The notes under the pieces are model-generated. The model did no database searches. It was not told the origin of the DNA and worked only from the letters and a program-made list of their open reading frames with translations. A DNA stretch of 59,406 nt from Pontibacter chinhatensis (GTDB taxonomy: Bacteria; Bacteroidota; Bacteroidia; Cytophagales; Hymenobacteraceae). Shown in pieces: positions 16,456 through 24,736 of the stretch. A program made the position numbers and the translations under genes. Every line of letters starts with the position of its first letter. The stretch's first letter is position 1. The stretch lies in assembly GCF_900113285.1 (NCBI RefSeq), contig NZ_FOOT01000013.1:1-59406 (forward strand). Direction: 5' to 3'.

Positions 16456-17889
16456 ATGCCAACGCAACTTAAATACGATACAAGCTCCGCAAAAAACACC
16501 GACCTGGCCCTTTTGGTAGAGGCCGGTAAGGCGGCGCAGCTGCCGGAACTGCAGCCCGAGGAGCAGGCTTATGTGCAGCAGCAGGTGGATCAGGAGGCAA
16601 AGCTCATCCTGCTCAACCGCTACTCTCACCGCGTGTACGTGGTGGTGGCCCCCGAGGCAAAAACGGAGAGCCTGCGCAAGGAAGCTATCCGCCAGGCGGG
16701 CCATGCGTTGCTGAAGCAACTCAAATCCGATAAAGTAGCGCACATCACCCTGCTGGATAAAACAGGAACAGGTGCCAGTTTATACTTAGCCGAGGGCATT
16801 TACCTGAGCAACTATACTTACCTGAAGCATAAAACCAAGGATACCAAGCCAAGTCCGCTGCAAAGTATAACGGTTGCCGACGCGCAGGTAACGGAGCAAC
16901 AGGTGCAGGAACTGGCCCATGTGCTGGAGGTCGTGCTGAAGATCCGCGACCTGGTAAACGAGCCCCACAGCCACCAGACCGCCACGCAGTTGGGCGAGCA
17001 GTTCGTGGAGCTAGGAAACGAAGCTGGCTTCAAGACCGAGGTGCTCGACGAGTTGCAAATACAGTCGCTGAAGATGGGCGGCCTGCTGGCCGTGAACCAG
17101 GGCAGCGAGGAACCGGCCACCTTTACCATTATGGAGTGGAAGCCGGAAAACGCCACCAACACGCAGCCCTACGTGCTCGTGGGCAAAGGCGTGGTGTACG
17201 ACACCGGCGGCCTGAGCCTGAAGCCAACGCCAAACTCGATGGACTACATGAAGTCTGACATGGCTGGCGCCGCTGCCGTGGCCGGTATACTTTACGCCGT
17301 GGCCAAAAATAAGCTGCCCCTGCACGTGATTGGCCTGGTTCCCGCCACCGACAACCGCCCCGGCGGGCAGGCGGTAGCTCCTGGCGACGTGATCACCATG
17401 TTTAACGGCATGACGGTGGAGGTACTGAACACCGACGCCGAAGGACGCCTTATACTGGCCGATGCCCTTTGCTTTGCCAAAAAGTATAACCCTGCACTCG
17501 TACTGGATTTCGCCACCCTTACCGGAGCCGCCCTGCGCGCCATCGGCAAAGAGGCTTCTGTAGTGATGGGCACCGCCGGCGACGAGGTGATGGGCGCCCT
17601 GAAGAAAGCCGGCGAGGAAGTGCATGAGCGTTTGGTGGAGTTTCCGCTGTGGGATGAGTATAAAAAGCAACTGGAATCTGACGTGGCTGACCTGAAGAAC
17701 ATTGGCGGCGTGGACGCCGGGGCCATCACGGCTGGCAAGTTCCTGGAAGTTTTCACGAGCTACCCTTGGGTACACTTTGATATTGCCGGCACGGCTTACC
17801 TGCTGAGCGAGGACTCCTACCGCGGCAAATTGGCCACAGGCACCTGCGTTCGCCTTGTTTACAACTACCTAAGCGCACTGGCACGATAA
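16456..17889 (+). CDS. pepA: Leucyl aminopeptidase (M17)
   Basis: 477 residues from ATG 16456 (MPTQLKYDTSS); a TTG nine codons upstream is less likely. Cytosolic two-zinc aminopeptidase that trims N-terminal residues from peptides. The metal and catalytic blocks are VGKGVVYDTGGLSLKP, MKSDMAGAAAV and the signature NTDAEGRLILADAL. The N-terminal macro-like domain is shorter than in E. coli PepA. Six AAGTATA-type motifs are embedded in the gene, several creating the otherwise rare ATA codon. pdxA follows after six bases, so the two are probably one transcript. Confidence 0.94.
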   Translation: MPTQLKYDTSSAKNTDLALLVEAGKAAQLPELQPEEQAYVQQQVDQEAKLILLNRYSHRVYVVVAPEAKTESLRKEAIRQAGHALLKQLKSDKVAHITLLDKTGTGASLYLAEGIYLSNYTYLKHKTKDTKPSPLQSITVADAQVTEQQVQELAHVLEVVLKIRDLVNEPHSHQTATQLGEQFVELGNEAGFKTEVLDELQIQSLKMGGLLAVNQGSEEPATFTIMEWKPENATNTQPYVLVGKGVVYDTGGLSLKPTPNSMDYMKSDMAGAAAVAGILYAVAKNKLPLHVIGLVPATDNRPGGQAVAPGDVITMFNGMTVEVLNTDAEGRLILADALCFAKKYNPALVLDFATLTGAALRAIGKEASVVMGTAGDEVMGALKKAGEEVHERLVEFPLWDEYKKQLESDVADLKNIGGVDAGAITAGKFLEVFTSYPWVHFDIAGTAYLLSEDSYRGKLATGTCVRLVYNYLSALAR

Positions 17890-17895
17890 GCACAC

Positions 17896-18918
17896 ATGGA
17901 CAACAAGTATAAAGTTAAATTAGGCATCAGCATTGGCGACACCAACGGCATCGGGCCGGAGGTAGTCGTGAAGACACTGTCCGATAACCGCATCCTGAAT
18001 TACTGCACCCCTGTCATCTACGGGTCGGCAGCTATACTTAACAAAGTACGCAAGGCGCTGCACTCCGAGCACTTCAACTACCAGCAAGTAGATTCGGTAC
18101 AGGCGCTGTCACCCCGCAAGGTAAACCTTATTTCCTGCTGGGATCAGGACTTGGAGTACACCCCCGGCACCCCTACCCCGGAATCAGGCAAGGCCTCCCT
18201 GGACTCGCTGCTGGCAGCTTCCAGAGATTTGAAAGCCGGTTTTCTGGACGGATTGGTAACGGCCCCTATCGACAAGGACAACATCCAGAGCGAGGAGTTC
18301 CAGTTCCCAGGCCACACCGAGTTCCTGACCTCCTACTTTGACGCCCCCGAGAGCCTGATGCTGCTTGTGAGCGGCGATTTGCGCGTTGCCACTGTAACCG
18401 GGCACATGCCGCTAAAGGATGTTTCAGACAGAATCACTGAGCAGCTGCTTATCCGCAAGCTCACTATCCTGCAGCAATCGCTGCGCAACGACTTTGGTAT
18501 TCTGAAGCCGCGCATCGCAGTGCTAGGCCTCAACCCGCACGCCGGCGAAAACGGTTTGCTGGGCACCGAGGACATGGAGATCATCCGCCCCACCATCATG
18601 CAGATGAAGGAGCGCGGGCACCTGGTGTTCGGCCCGTTCCCGGCCGATGGCTTCTTCGGGATGCAGCAGTACAGGCAAGTGGACGCCGTGCTGGCCATGT
18701 ACCACGACCAGGGGCTGATTCCGTTTAAAACATTGGCCTTTGAGAGCGGCGTGAACTATACGGCCGGACTGCCTATTGTGCGCACCTCCCCTGACCACGG
18801 CACCGCCTATGATATTGCAGCAAAGCACATTGCGAATGAAACCTCTTTCCGGGAGGCGTTGTTCCTTGCCTGCGACATTATTCGCAAGCGCCAGTTGGAG
18901 GCAAATCCTGCACTATAA
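17896..18918 (+). CDS. pdxA: 4-hydroxythreonine-4-phosphate dehydrogenase PdxA
   Basis: 340 residues. It oxidises 4-phosphohydroxy-L-threonine in the DXP-dependent pyridoxal phosphate pathway. Family blocks: GDTNGIGPEVV at the N-terminus, a metal-binding His in FPGHTEFL, another in LNPHAGENGLLG, and the C-terminal YHDQGLIPFK with SPDHGTAYDIA. All metal-ligand histidines and aspartates expected are present. It follows pepA closely and precedes yceD, which has its own promoter. Confidence 0.95.
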   Translation: MDNKYKVKLGISIGDTNGIGPEVVVKTLSDNRILNYCTPVIYGSAAILNKVRKALHSEHFNYQQVDSVQALSPRKVNLISCWDQDLEYTPGTPTPESGKASLDSLLAASRDLKAGFLDGLVTAPIDKDNIQSEEFQFPGHTEFLTSYFDAPESLMLLVSGDLRVATVTGHMPLKDVSDRITEQLLIRKLTILQQSLRNDFGILKPRIAVLGLNPHAGENGLLGTEDMEIIRPTIMQMKERGHLVFGPFPADGFFGMQQYRQVDAVLAMYHDQGLIPFKTLAFESGVNYTAGLPIVRTSPDHGTAYDIAAKHIANETSFREALFLACDIIRKRQLEANPAL

Positions 18919-18954
18919 TTAAGGCGGGGTATTTTATTTATCAGAATTATGTTC

Positions 18955-18962
18955 TAATTTTG
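18955..18962 (+). promoter_or_regulatory. TAnnTTTG promoter of the yceD-rpmF-plsX operon
   Basis: TAATTTTG is a perfect -7 element, 28 bases before the GTG start of the DUF177 gene. The upstream -33 region is T-rich but not a clean TTTG. Confidence 0.65.
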
Positions 18963-18989
18963 CAACCTTGCAATAAAGAGTCGATTGGT

Positions 18990-19532
18990 GTGAAGAAGCT
19001 AAAAGATTACGAGATCGGCATTGCCAAGCTCAGCAACCGCACACACAAGTATGAGTTTACGCTGAACGACGACTTTTTTGAGGAGTTCGGCAAGGAAATT
19101 ATACTTGGCGGCAAGCTGAAGGCAGATGTGGAGCTGGATAAGACAGAGTCGCTGCTTACCTTCCACTTCGACATTACAGGCCACGTGCGCCTGACCTGCG
19201 ACAGAAGCCTGGAGGAGTTTGACCATCCGGTGGATGTGCAGGCCACGTTCCGCATCAAATACGGTGAGGAGAACGCGGAACTGGACGATGACCTGTGGCA
19301 GATAACGCCAAACACGCAGACAATCAACATTGCGCAGCACCTCTACGATTATATCGGGCTGTCGCTGCCAATGAAGAAGCTGCACCCCCGCTTTGTGGAG
19401 GAAGACGAGGAAGAGGAAGCAAACGACCAGGACATCCTGATCTATACTTCCCGAACCGATGCCGGCACAGACGAGGATGACGACGAGGACGATACAGACC
19501 CGCGCTGGGATGCCCTCCGAAACCTTAACTAA
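18990..19532 (+). CDS. YceD family protein (DUF177)
   Basis: 180 residues from GTG 18990 (MKKLKDYEIGI); the longer frame begins with a TTG inside the promoter. DUF177/YceD proteins are regularly encoded before rpmF and have been linked to 23S rRNA accumulation in plants and bacteria. This copy has the expected two-layer beta-rich middle (FDITGHVRLTCDRSLEEF, the conserved Cys included) and a very acidic C-terminal tail of Asp/Glu. The neighbours rpmF, plsX and fabH reproduce the classical order. Confidence 0.88.
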   Translation: MKKLKDYEIGIAKLSNRTHKYEFTLNDDFFEEFGKEIILGGKLKADVELDKTESLLTFHFDITGHVRLTCDRSLEEFDHPVDVQATFRIKYGEENAELDDDLWQITPNTQTINIAQHLYDYIGLSLPMKKLHPRFVEEDEEEEANDQDILIYTSRTDAGTDEDDDEDDTDPRWDALRNLN

Positions 19533-19582
19533 CAGAAATTCAGAAGTATAAAGTATAAACGTAAGTAAATCATTAACTAAAA

Positions 19583-19780
19583 ATGGCACATCCTAAACGC
19601 AAGATTTCGAAGACCAGAAGAGATAAGAGAAGAACTCACCAAGGCCTTTCTGAGAAAGCTATTGCCATCTGCCCAACTACAGACACGCCACACCTGTTCC
19701 ACCACGCGTACGTGGTAGATGGCGACCTGTACCACAAAGGCAAGCTGGCTATTAAAAATTATACAACGAACGCCCAGTAA
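19583..19780 (+). CDS. rpmF: 50S ribosomal protein L32
   Basis: 65 residues. The N-terminus AHPKRKISKTRRDKRRTH is diagnostic. The zinc-binding cysteines of the canonical L32 are mostly lost (only one Cys in AICPTTD), so this is a C-minus paralogue form, common in Bacteroidota. The gene sits between yceD and plsX with short gaps, and two overlapping AAGTATA motifs lie just before it. Confidence 0.96.
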   Translation: MAHPKRKISKTRRDKRRTHQGLSEKAIAICPTTDTPHLFHHAYVVDGDLYHKGKLAIKNYTTNAQ

Positions 19781-19832
19781 GCACCCGCTGCTTTAAATTA
19801 TAGTTCCGTATAATTTCTAAACACCCCCGTAA

Positions 19833-20774
19833 ATGAGAATCGCTTTAGACGCCATGGGCGGTGATTATGCACCTGAAGCCATTGTGAAGGGTGCTGTATT
19901 GGCCGCGCAGGAGATAGACAAAAGCGCAACCATCGTGCTGATTGGCAAGGAGGATGTGGTTAATGGTCTACTCAAGGAATATGGGTACACGGGCAGCAAT
20001 ATTACTGTCGTAAACGCCAGCCAGGTAATTGAGATGGGGGAACACCCCACCAAGGCCCTGACGCAAAAGCCCGACTCGAGCATAGCAGTAGGTTTTGGTA
20101 TGATGAAAATGCAGAAGGCGGACGCTTTCTGCAGCGCAGGAAATACCGGAGCCATGCTAGTTGGAGCCATGTTCAGCGTAAAAGCAATCGAGGGAATTCT
20201 GAGGCCTCCTATCGCCAACTTCGTTCCGAAGCTGAGCGGTGGGTATGGTATTATACTTGACGTGGGGGCAAACGCCGACTGCAAGCCGGAAGTGCTGGAG
20301 CAGTTTGGCGAACTAGGCTCTATCTACGCCAAGTATGTACTCGACATTCAGAACCCAAAGGTGGGCCTGATGAACCTGGGTGAGGAAGAAGGTAAAGGCA
20401 CAACCGTTATTCAGGCGACCTACCAGCGCCTGAAGGCCAATGCCAATATCAACTTTATCGGCAACATCGAGGGGCGAGATCTGTTTAATGACAAGGCAGA
20501 CGTGATCGTGTGCGACGGCTACACAGGCAACATTATCCTGAAAATGGCTGAGTCGATCTACGACATCCTGCACGAGAAAGGCATGAAAGATCCTTTCTTC
20601 GAAAAGTTTAACTACGAAGCGGAAGGCGGAAGCCCGATTCTGGGAGTGAACGGAAACGTGGTGATTGGCCACGGCGTATCCAGCCCGGTTGCCATATGCA
20701 ACATGGTGCTGCAGGCCCAGAAAATGATCTCTTCTAAAGTATGGGAGCGCTTCAAGAAAAACTACAGCGCATAA
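19833..20774 (+). CDS. plsX: Phosphate acyltransferase PlsX
   Basis: 313 residues. It makes acyl-phosphate from acyl-ACP, the donor for PlsY in phospholipid synthesis. The N-terminal MRIALDAMGGDYAP, the central SAGNTGAMLVGAM and LDVGANADCKPE, and the C-terminal DGYTGNIILK are all family signatures. It lies between rpmF and fabH as in many bacteria. A long hairpin with a U-run separates it from fabH, so fabH may partly have its own transcription. Confidence 0.95.
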   Translation: MRIALDAMGGDYAPEAIVKGAVLAAQEIDKSATIVLIGKEDVVNGLLKEYGYTGSNITVVNASQVIEMGEHPTKALTQKPDSSIAVGFGMMKMQKADAFCSAGNTGAMLVGAMFSVKAIEGILRPPIANFVPKLSGGYGIILDVGANADCKPEVLEQFGELGSIYAKYVLDIQNPKVGLMNLGEEEGKGTTVIQATYQRLKANANINFIGNIEGRDLFNDKADVIVCDGYTGNIILKMAESIYDILHEKGMKDPFFEKFNYEAEGGSPILGVNGNVVIGHGVSSPVAICNMVLQAQKMISSKVWERFKKNYSA

Positions 20775-20807
20775 CATAGCAGCTTCGTAGCTGTAAAAGG
20801 CGTTTTC

Positions 20808-20876
20808 AAACTTGGCATCAGCTGTCTAAAGATTCTTTTTAAAGAAACTGACAGGGTGATGCCAAGTTTTTTTTAT
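20808..20876 (+). terminator. Long terminator hairpin after plsX
   Basis: AAACTTGGCATCA pairs with TGATGCCAAGTTT, enclosing a further GCTGTC/GACAG stem and an AAAGATTCTTT/AAAGAA region. It is followed by TTTTTTTT. It could also be the end of a small regulatory RNA, but the simplest reading is a strong terminator. Confidence 0.8.
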
Positions 20877-20920
20877 TAAATTGCCTGCCTTAATCTTTAT
20901 CACCTTAACCGAATTGACAA

Positions 20921-21919
20921 ATGAGTAAGATTACTGCTGCCATTACAGGTGTAAGTGGCTATGTACCAGACTACGTGCTCACCAACAAGGAGCTTGAGAC
21001 GATGGTTGAAACGAACGATGAGTGGATCACGTCACGAACTGGTATCAAAGAGAGGCGCATCCTGAAGGGCGAGGGCAAAGGTACATCGCACATAGCAGTG
21101 CCGGCAGTAAGAGAACTGCTCAAAAAAACGAATACAAGGCCAGAGGAAGTAGACCTGCTTATCTGTGCCACCACCACCCCGGACATGGTTTTCCCGGCTA
21201 CGGCCAACCTGATTACCGCTGAGGTAGGTGCTGTGAACGCTTTCGGTTACGACCTGCAGGCAGCCTGCTCCGGCTTCCTTTTCGCACTGGCCACTGGCTC
21301 CAAGTTCATCGAGTCCGGACAGTACAAGAAGGTAATCGTAGTAGGTGCCGACAAGATGTCTTCCATTGTTGACTACACTGATCGTGCTACCTGTATTATC
21401 TTCGGCGACGGAGGTGGCGCGGTGATGCTGGAGCCAAACACCGAAGGACTGGGCATCCAGGATTCTATCCTGAAGTCTGACGGAACAGGCGCGCAGTTCC
21501 TGCACATGAAGGCCGGTGGCAGCCGTAAACCAGCCACTATCGAGACCGTGCAGGCACGCGAGCACTATGCCTTCCAAGAGGGCCAGCAGGTGTTTAAATT
21601 CGCTGTAAAGGGCATGGCAGACGTTTCAGCTGAGATCATGGAGCGCAACCACCTGACCGGAGAGGATGTGGCATGGCTGGTACCACACCAGGCAAACAAG
21701 CGCATCATAGAGGCTACGGCCAACCGCATGGGCCTGAGCAGCGAGAAGGTGATGCTCAACATCCAAAAGTATGGCAACACCACCAGCGGCACCATTCCGC
21801 TTTGCCTGTGGGAGTATGAGAGCCAGCTGAAGAAGGGCGATAACATCGTCCTGGCCGCATTCGGCGGAGGCTTTACCTGGGGCGCCATTTACCTGAAGTG
21901 GGCCTACGATCCGAAGTAA
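20921..21919 (+). CDS. fabH: Beta-ketoacyl-ACP synthase III
   Basis: 332 residues. It starts fatty-acid synthesis by condensing acetyl or branched acyl-CoA with malonyl-ACP. The catalytic triad is visible: Cys in DLQAACSGFLFAL, His in LVPHQANKRI, Asn in YGNTTSGTIPL. The start MSKITAAITGVSGYVP fits the family. Branched-chain priming is usual in this phylum but cannot be read here. The gene follows plsX and ends before a clear terminator. No AAGTATA motif occurs in it. Confidence 0.96.
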   Translation: MSKITAAITGVSGYVPDYVLTNKELETMVETNDEWITSRTGIKERRILKGEGKGTSHIAVPAVRELLKKTNTRPEEVDLLICATTTPDMVFPATANLITAEVGAVNAFGYDLQAACSGFLFALATGSKFIESGQYKKVIVVGADKMSSIVDYTDRATCIIFGDGGGAVMLEPNTEGLGIQDSILKSDGTGAQFLHMKAGGSRKPATIETVQAREHYAFQEGQQVFKFAVKGMADVSAEIMERNHLTGEDVAWLVPHQANKRIIEATANRMGLSSEKVMLNIQKYGNTTSGTIPLCLWEYESQLKKGDNIVLAAFGGGFTWGAIYLKWAYDPK

Positions 21920-21948
21920 GACAGGTATAAAATATAGATAATGTAAAG

Positions 21949-21977
21949 GCGGCTCTGGAAACAGGGTCGCTTTTTTT
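21949..21977 (+). terminator. Terminator of fabH
   Basis: GCGGCTCTG-GAAA-CAGGGTCGC, a 9-bp stem with two G-U pairs and a GNRA-like loop, followed by seven T. Confidence 0.85.
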
Positions 21978-22021
21978 AATTGAGCTTATGCAGATAAGAG
22001 AGCTGCAGTGTGAGTTTAAAG

Positions 22022-22135
22022 TATAGTTTCTGGCGCCGGTATCTAACCGGTGACGGACAGTGGGTGCGAGTCTCCATACTCGCTTAAAGGCTAGCTTTTG
22101 CGTTATCACTGAACGAAGCAGAAATAACATCCTTC
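22022..22135. repeat. Short palindromes preceding island 2
   Basis: Two hairpins of the same style as elsewhere: CCGG-TATCTAA-CCGG (about 22032-22046) and GCGAGT-CTCCAT-ACTCGC (about 22067-22084). No gene is visible in 21920-22890 besides these and the island. Confidence 0.55.
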
Positions 22136-22720
22136 GCTGGCGCGAGTTTGCAACTCGTGCCTTTTTATAGGGTCGAATCTCATACTCGATTGGCTTGAAA
22201 AGCCATACTCTATACTTTAGCTATACTTTATAATTGCCGGGTTAAACTTCTATAGCCGCTGCTTCCTTCCTCTTGAACCAAGCTATCCTTGCTAGTTGCC
22301 GTTCTTCCTCCAGACTAACATACCTATCGTTTCACCTTTAGCTTTGGTGCTCTCATGCCCGAGAGGGCTCGCCTTCGGGCATCGCGCTGCTTTCGCTTCC
22401 TTTGCTCCTGACGTCGCAATGCCCTCACGGGCACCGGAACCTCTCGAGGCGCTCAACCCAAAGGCTGGGAACAGAATCAATAGCCATGGCTAACGGAGCT
22501 TTAGCCAAGTCCCCCTTTAAAGGGGGCAGGGGGATGTAATCGTTAGCAGAGAATTCCCCTCCTGGGAGGGGCTGGGGTGGGTTTATACGTTGTAGGGACA
22601 GGTCGCGACCTGTCCGCGTAAGGACAGCAACTACGAAACTTATACTTCAGCCATCGTAATCACAGACTCCCCTCCTTAGACAAGGAGGGGTAGGGGTGGT
22701 TGGACCCGGCACTGCATTAG
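22136..22720. repeat. Composite intergenic repeat island, copy 2
   Basis: Same order as 10826-11310: CGAGTTTGCAACTCG hairpin (22142-22156), AAAAGCCATACT with TATACTT sites, CTTGAACCAAG, the GC-rich core (about 22369-22472), a CCCCCTTTAAAGGGGG hairpin, and CCCCTCC/GGAGGGG hairpins, the last present twice (22556-22570 and 22669-22690). A GACAGGTCGCGACCTGTC palindrome (22597-22614) is inserted between those. The loop-proximal stem bases differ from copy 1 by paired changes (CGGGCT/AGCCCG versus CGAGTT/AACTCG). Confidence 0.8.
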
Positions 22721-22835
22721 ATACTCTTGGGACCTCCGGATACTTCAAGGCCTTCAGTTGAAAGCAATATCGCAGGCTCTTTGCTGTCGAGAGCAGCTTG
22801 ATGCAAAGTATAGCACCACGTAGCAGATTAAAAAA

Positions 22836-22864
22836 GGGGTAGGCAGCGTGAAGCTACCTACCCC
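22836..22864 (-). terminator. Terminator of the DUF4905-like / LysM unit
   Basis: GGGGTAGG / CCTACCCC stem. Read on the minus strand it ends in CCCCTTTTTTAATC, 27 bases past the LysM gene stop. Confidence 0.85.
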
Positions 22865-22890
22865 TTTTTTACTTTATACTTTGCTACAAC

Positions 22891-23859
22891 TTATGGCATG
22901 TAAGACAGCTCTACCCTGAAGCGTGGGTCTGAGGCATCAAGCTTCTGGTAAGCCTTCTTAGACAGGCGTACAATCACTTTGTCGTTCTCTGAGGTTTCAG
23001 GCAGTTTGCCGATAACACGTACATACACCACCTGGCCGTTCACCACGTTTTTAACCTGCATGATGGTGCCCACCGGAGCGGTTTTGTGCAGAGCCAGGTA
23101 CTTGTTCGTATCAATGGTTTTAGAATCTATCGACTCGGCCATGCCTGTTTCGATCATCTTGTTCATGCCAGCGGCTGAGGCATCCGCTTCCGGCTCTTCC
23201 TCATCCACGCGCTCCTTAATGGTAACGGTTACCGGCGTTGGAGTTACAGACGCAGAAGGAGTGGCTGGTCCGGCAGAGGCAACAGCAGAGGCATCTGTGC
23301 TCCTGCTCATTTCATCATCCCGTTCCGGCACGTAAACTGGCTTTTGCGTAGGCGAAGGCTCCCCTATTCCTACAATCAGCTCCTGACCAATCTCGATGGT
23401 ATTGTCAGGTAGCTTGTTCCAGAACCTCAGGTTCTCTACCGATATGCCATACATGCGCGACACAGAGTACAGCGTCTGCTTTGGCTCCACTTTATGCAGC
23501 TTGTTGCCGATGCTGTTTACCGTATAGGTGCGGTTGCTGGCTGCAGGGGCATTGGTAGTACTGGTGGCAGGAGCCGAAGCCGTTACGGAAGTATAGCCGC
23601 GCGGAATCAGCACAACCTCGCCAATCCTTATGGAACTCTGCACACTCGGGTTAGCCTCCACGATCTGCGCAACAGGCACTCCATACTTGCGGGAGAGCGC
23701 ATATAGTGTTTCCTTAGGTTCCACTTTGTGCTGCACAAACAGCTTCCCGTTCTTACGTTCTATGCCCACAGAATCGCGCACAGCACTGAGGTCCAGAGCA
23801 TTAGCCGAAAGGGAAAGTACAGGCACTGCTACAAGGGAAAGTAATAAAGTTCGTAACAT
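22891..23859 (-). CDS. Secreted protein with two LysM domains
   Basis: 322 residues. A signal peptide (about 1-21, ending SANA) is followed by two LysM repeats, each with a VEPKETLYALSRKYGV or VEPKQTLYSVSRMYGI start and an IRIGEVVLIPRG or IEIGQELIVGIG end (about 43-90 and 118-165). A Pro/Ser/Thr-rich linker leads to a C-terminal domain (about 245-322) with GTIMQVKNVVNGQVVYVRVIGK, like the double-psi barrel of RlpA-type proteins. It should bind peptidoglycan in the periplasm and may act in septal or wall remodelling. It ends the minus-strand unit that begins with the 24641 gene. Confidence 0.85.
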   Translation of the reverse strand: MLRTLLLSLVAVPVLSLSANALDLSAVRDSVGIERKNGKLFVQHKVEPKETLYALSRKYGVPVAQIVEANPSVQSSIRIGEVVLIPRGYTSVTASAPATSTTNAPAASNRTYTVNSIGNKLHKVEPKQTLYSVSRMYGISVENLRFWNKLPDNTIEIGQELIVGIGEPSPTQKPVYVPERDDEMSRSTDASAVASAGPATPSASVTPTPVTVTIKERVDEEEPEADASAAGMNKMIETGMAESIDSKTIDTNKYLALHKTAPVGTIMQVKNVVNGQVVYVRVIGKLPETSENDKVIVRLSKKAYQKLDASDPRFRVELSYMP

Positions 23860-23864
23860 AAGGG

Positions 23865-24641
23865 CTAGGCTAAAAGTTGGAAAACCTGTAGAATGTCTTT
23901 ATTCAGGATGAAATATAATTTGTGGTTAAAGATAAAAAAAGTATCTGAACCAAACCCATTTAATTGGCTGGCAATTTCCATCTTTTGATGCAATTTTCCA
24001 TCCAGATCGAAAACAGCTAACTCGTTCTTTAGTTTACCTGATTCCTCGGAAGTATAAAAGCTGATGACCAGGTGCGCCTCCGTTTCGGCATACTCCAGGG
24101 CCAGCACCGCCTGCACCTGCAGCTGCTCCTCTAAAAAGGCCTGCACCTGCGCAAAATACGCCTCTCCCTGCCGGTAAAGCACCGGGTACAGGCAATCCTG
24201 AAAACGCTCCCTGCTGTATTGGGCCACCGCTTCTGCCGCCTCTTGCTGGCTGCATGTGGAGCCCGTAGGTGCGCCCGTTTGCGGGTTTATCAGCTGCAAC
24301 GGGAGCTCGGGGCGGTCTGGGTTATAGGCCAGTATACCGCCGCTCATGGTGCCATAGAAAGCCATCTCTGCCACCTCCCACAACTTGCTCTGATCGGCCG
24401 CCTTGTAAGCCGAGATGCCTTTGTGCTGCCCCAGTTGCCGGTTCCCATAGCCGTGTAGGTACAGGTTCCCGAACTCAGCGTCCTCCAGCCCCTGCCACCA
24501 GGCCTTCGCCTCCGGCAGCGGCAGCTGAGCCAGGTTATGCGTATGGGTATTAAAAGTATAAAACCGCGTCAGCAGCAGGTCCGGGTCGCGCACCTCCAGG
24601 GCTAGGCGGGCTGCGCTGCTGTCGAGGCGCATCCGCCACAC
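23865..24641 (-). CDS. DUF4905-like hypothetical protein
   Basis: 258 residues from GTG 24641 (MWRMRLDSSAARLALEVR). The frame stays open further upstream (FKAPVWRM...), so the true start may be earlier and use a rare codon. Repeated short beta segments (LYLHGYG, GGILAYNPDRPELPL, FFIFNHKLYFILNKD) suggest a small beta-propeller-like fold, and the whole resembles the Bacteroidota DUF4905 family. No signal peptide or catalytic motif is seen. It precedes the LysM gene by five bases, so the two are cotranscribed. Confidence 0.65.
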   Translation of the reverse strand: MWRMRLDSSAARLALEVRDPDLLLTRFYTFNTHTHNLAQLPLPEAKAWWQGLEDAEFGNLYLHGYGNRQLGQHKGISAYKAADQSKLWEVAEMAFYGTMSGGILAYNPDRPELPLQLINPQTGAPTGSTCSQQEAAEAVAQYSRERFQDCLYPVLYRQGEAYFAQVQAFLEEQLQVQAVLALEYAETEAHLVISFYTSEESGKLKNELAVFDLDGKLHQKMEIASQLNGFGSDTFFIFNHKLYFILNKDILQVFQLLA

Positions 24642-24736
24642 AGGGGCCTTAAAATCGTATGTGTAAAGTAGCGGTATGATATGCGTTTGGATTTTTGTAT
24701 ATTATCCTCTGAAACCTTGAATTCTGCTACAAAGCT

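Noticed and set aside
22292..22493. Opposed 62- and 65-codon frames in repeat island 2
   Set aside because: They are not preserved in island 1, where the aligned core is interrupted; conservation is at the nucleotide level.
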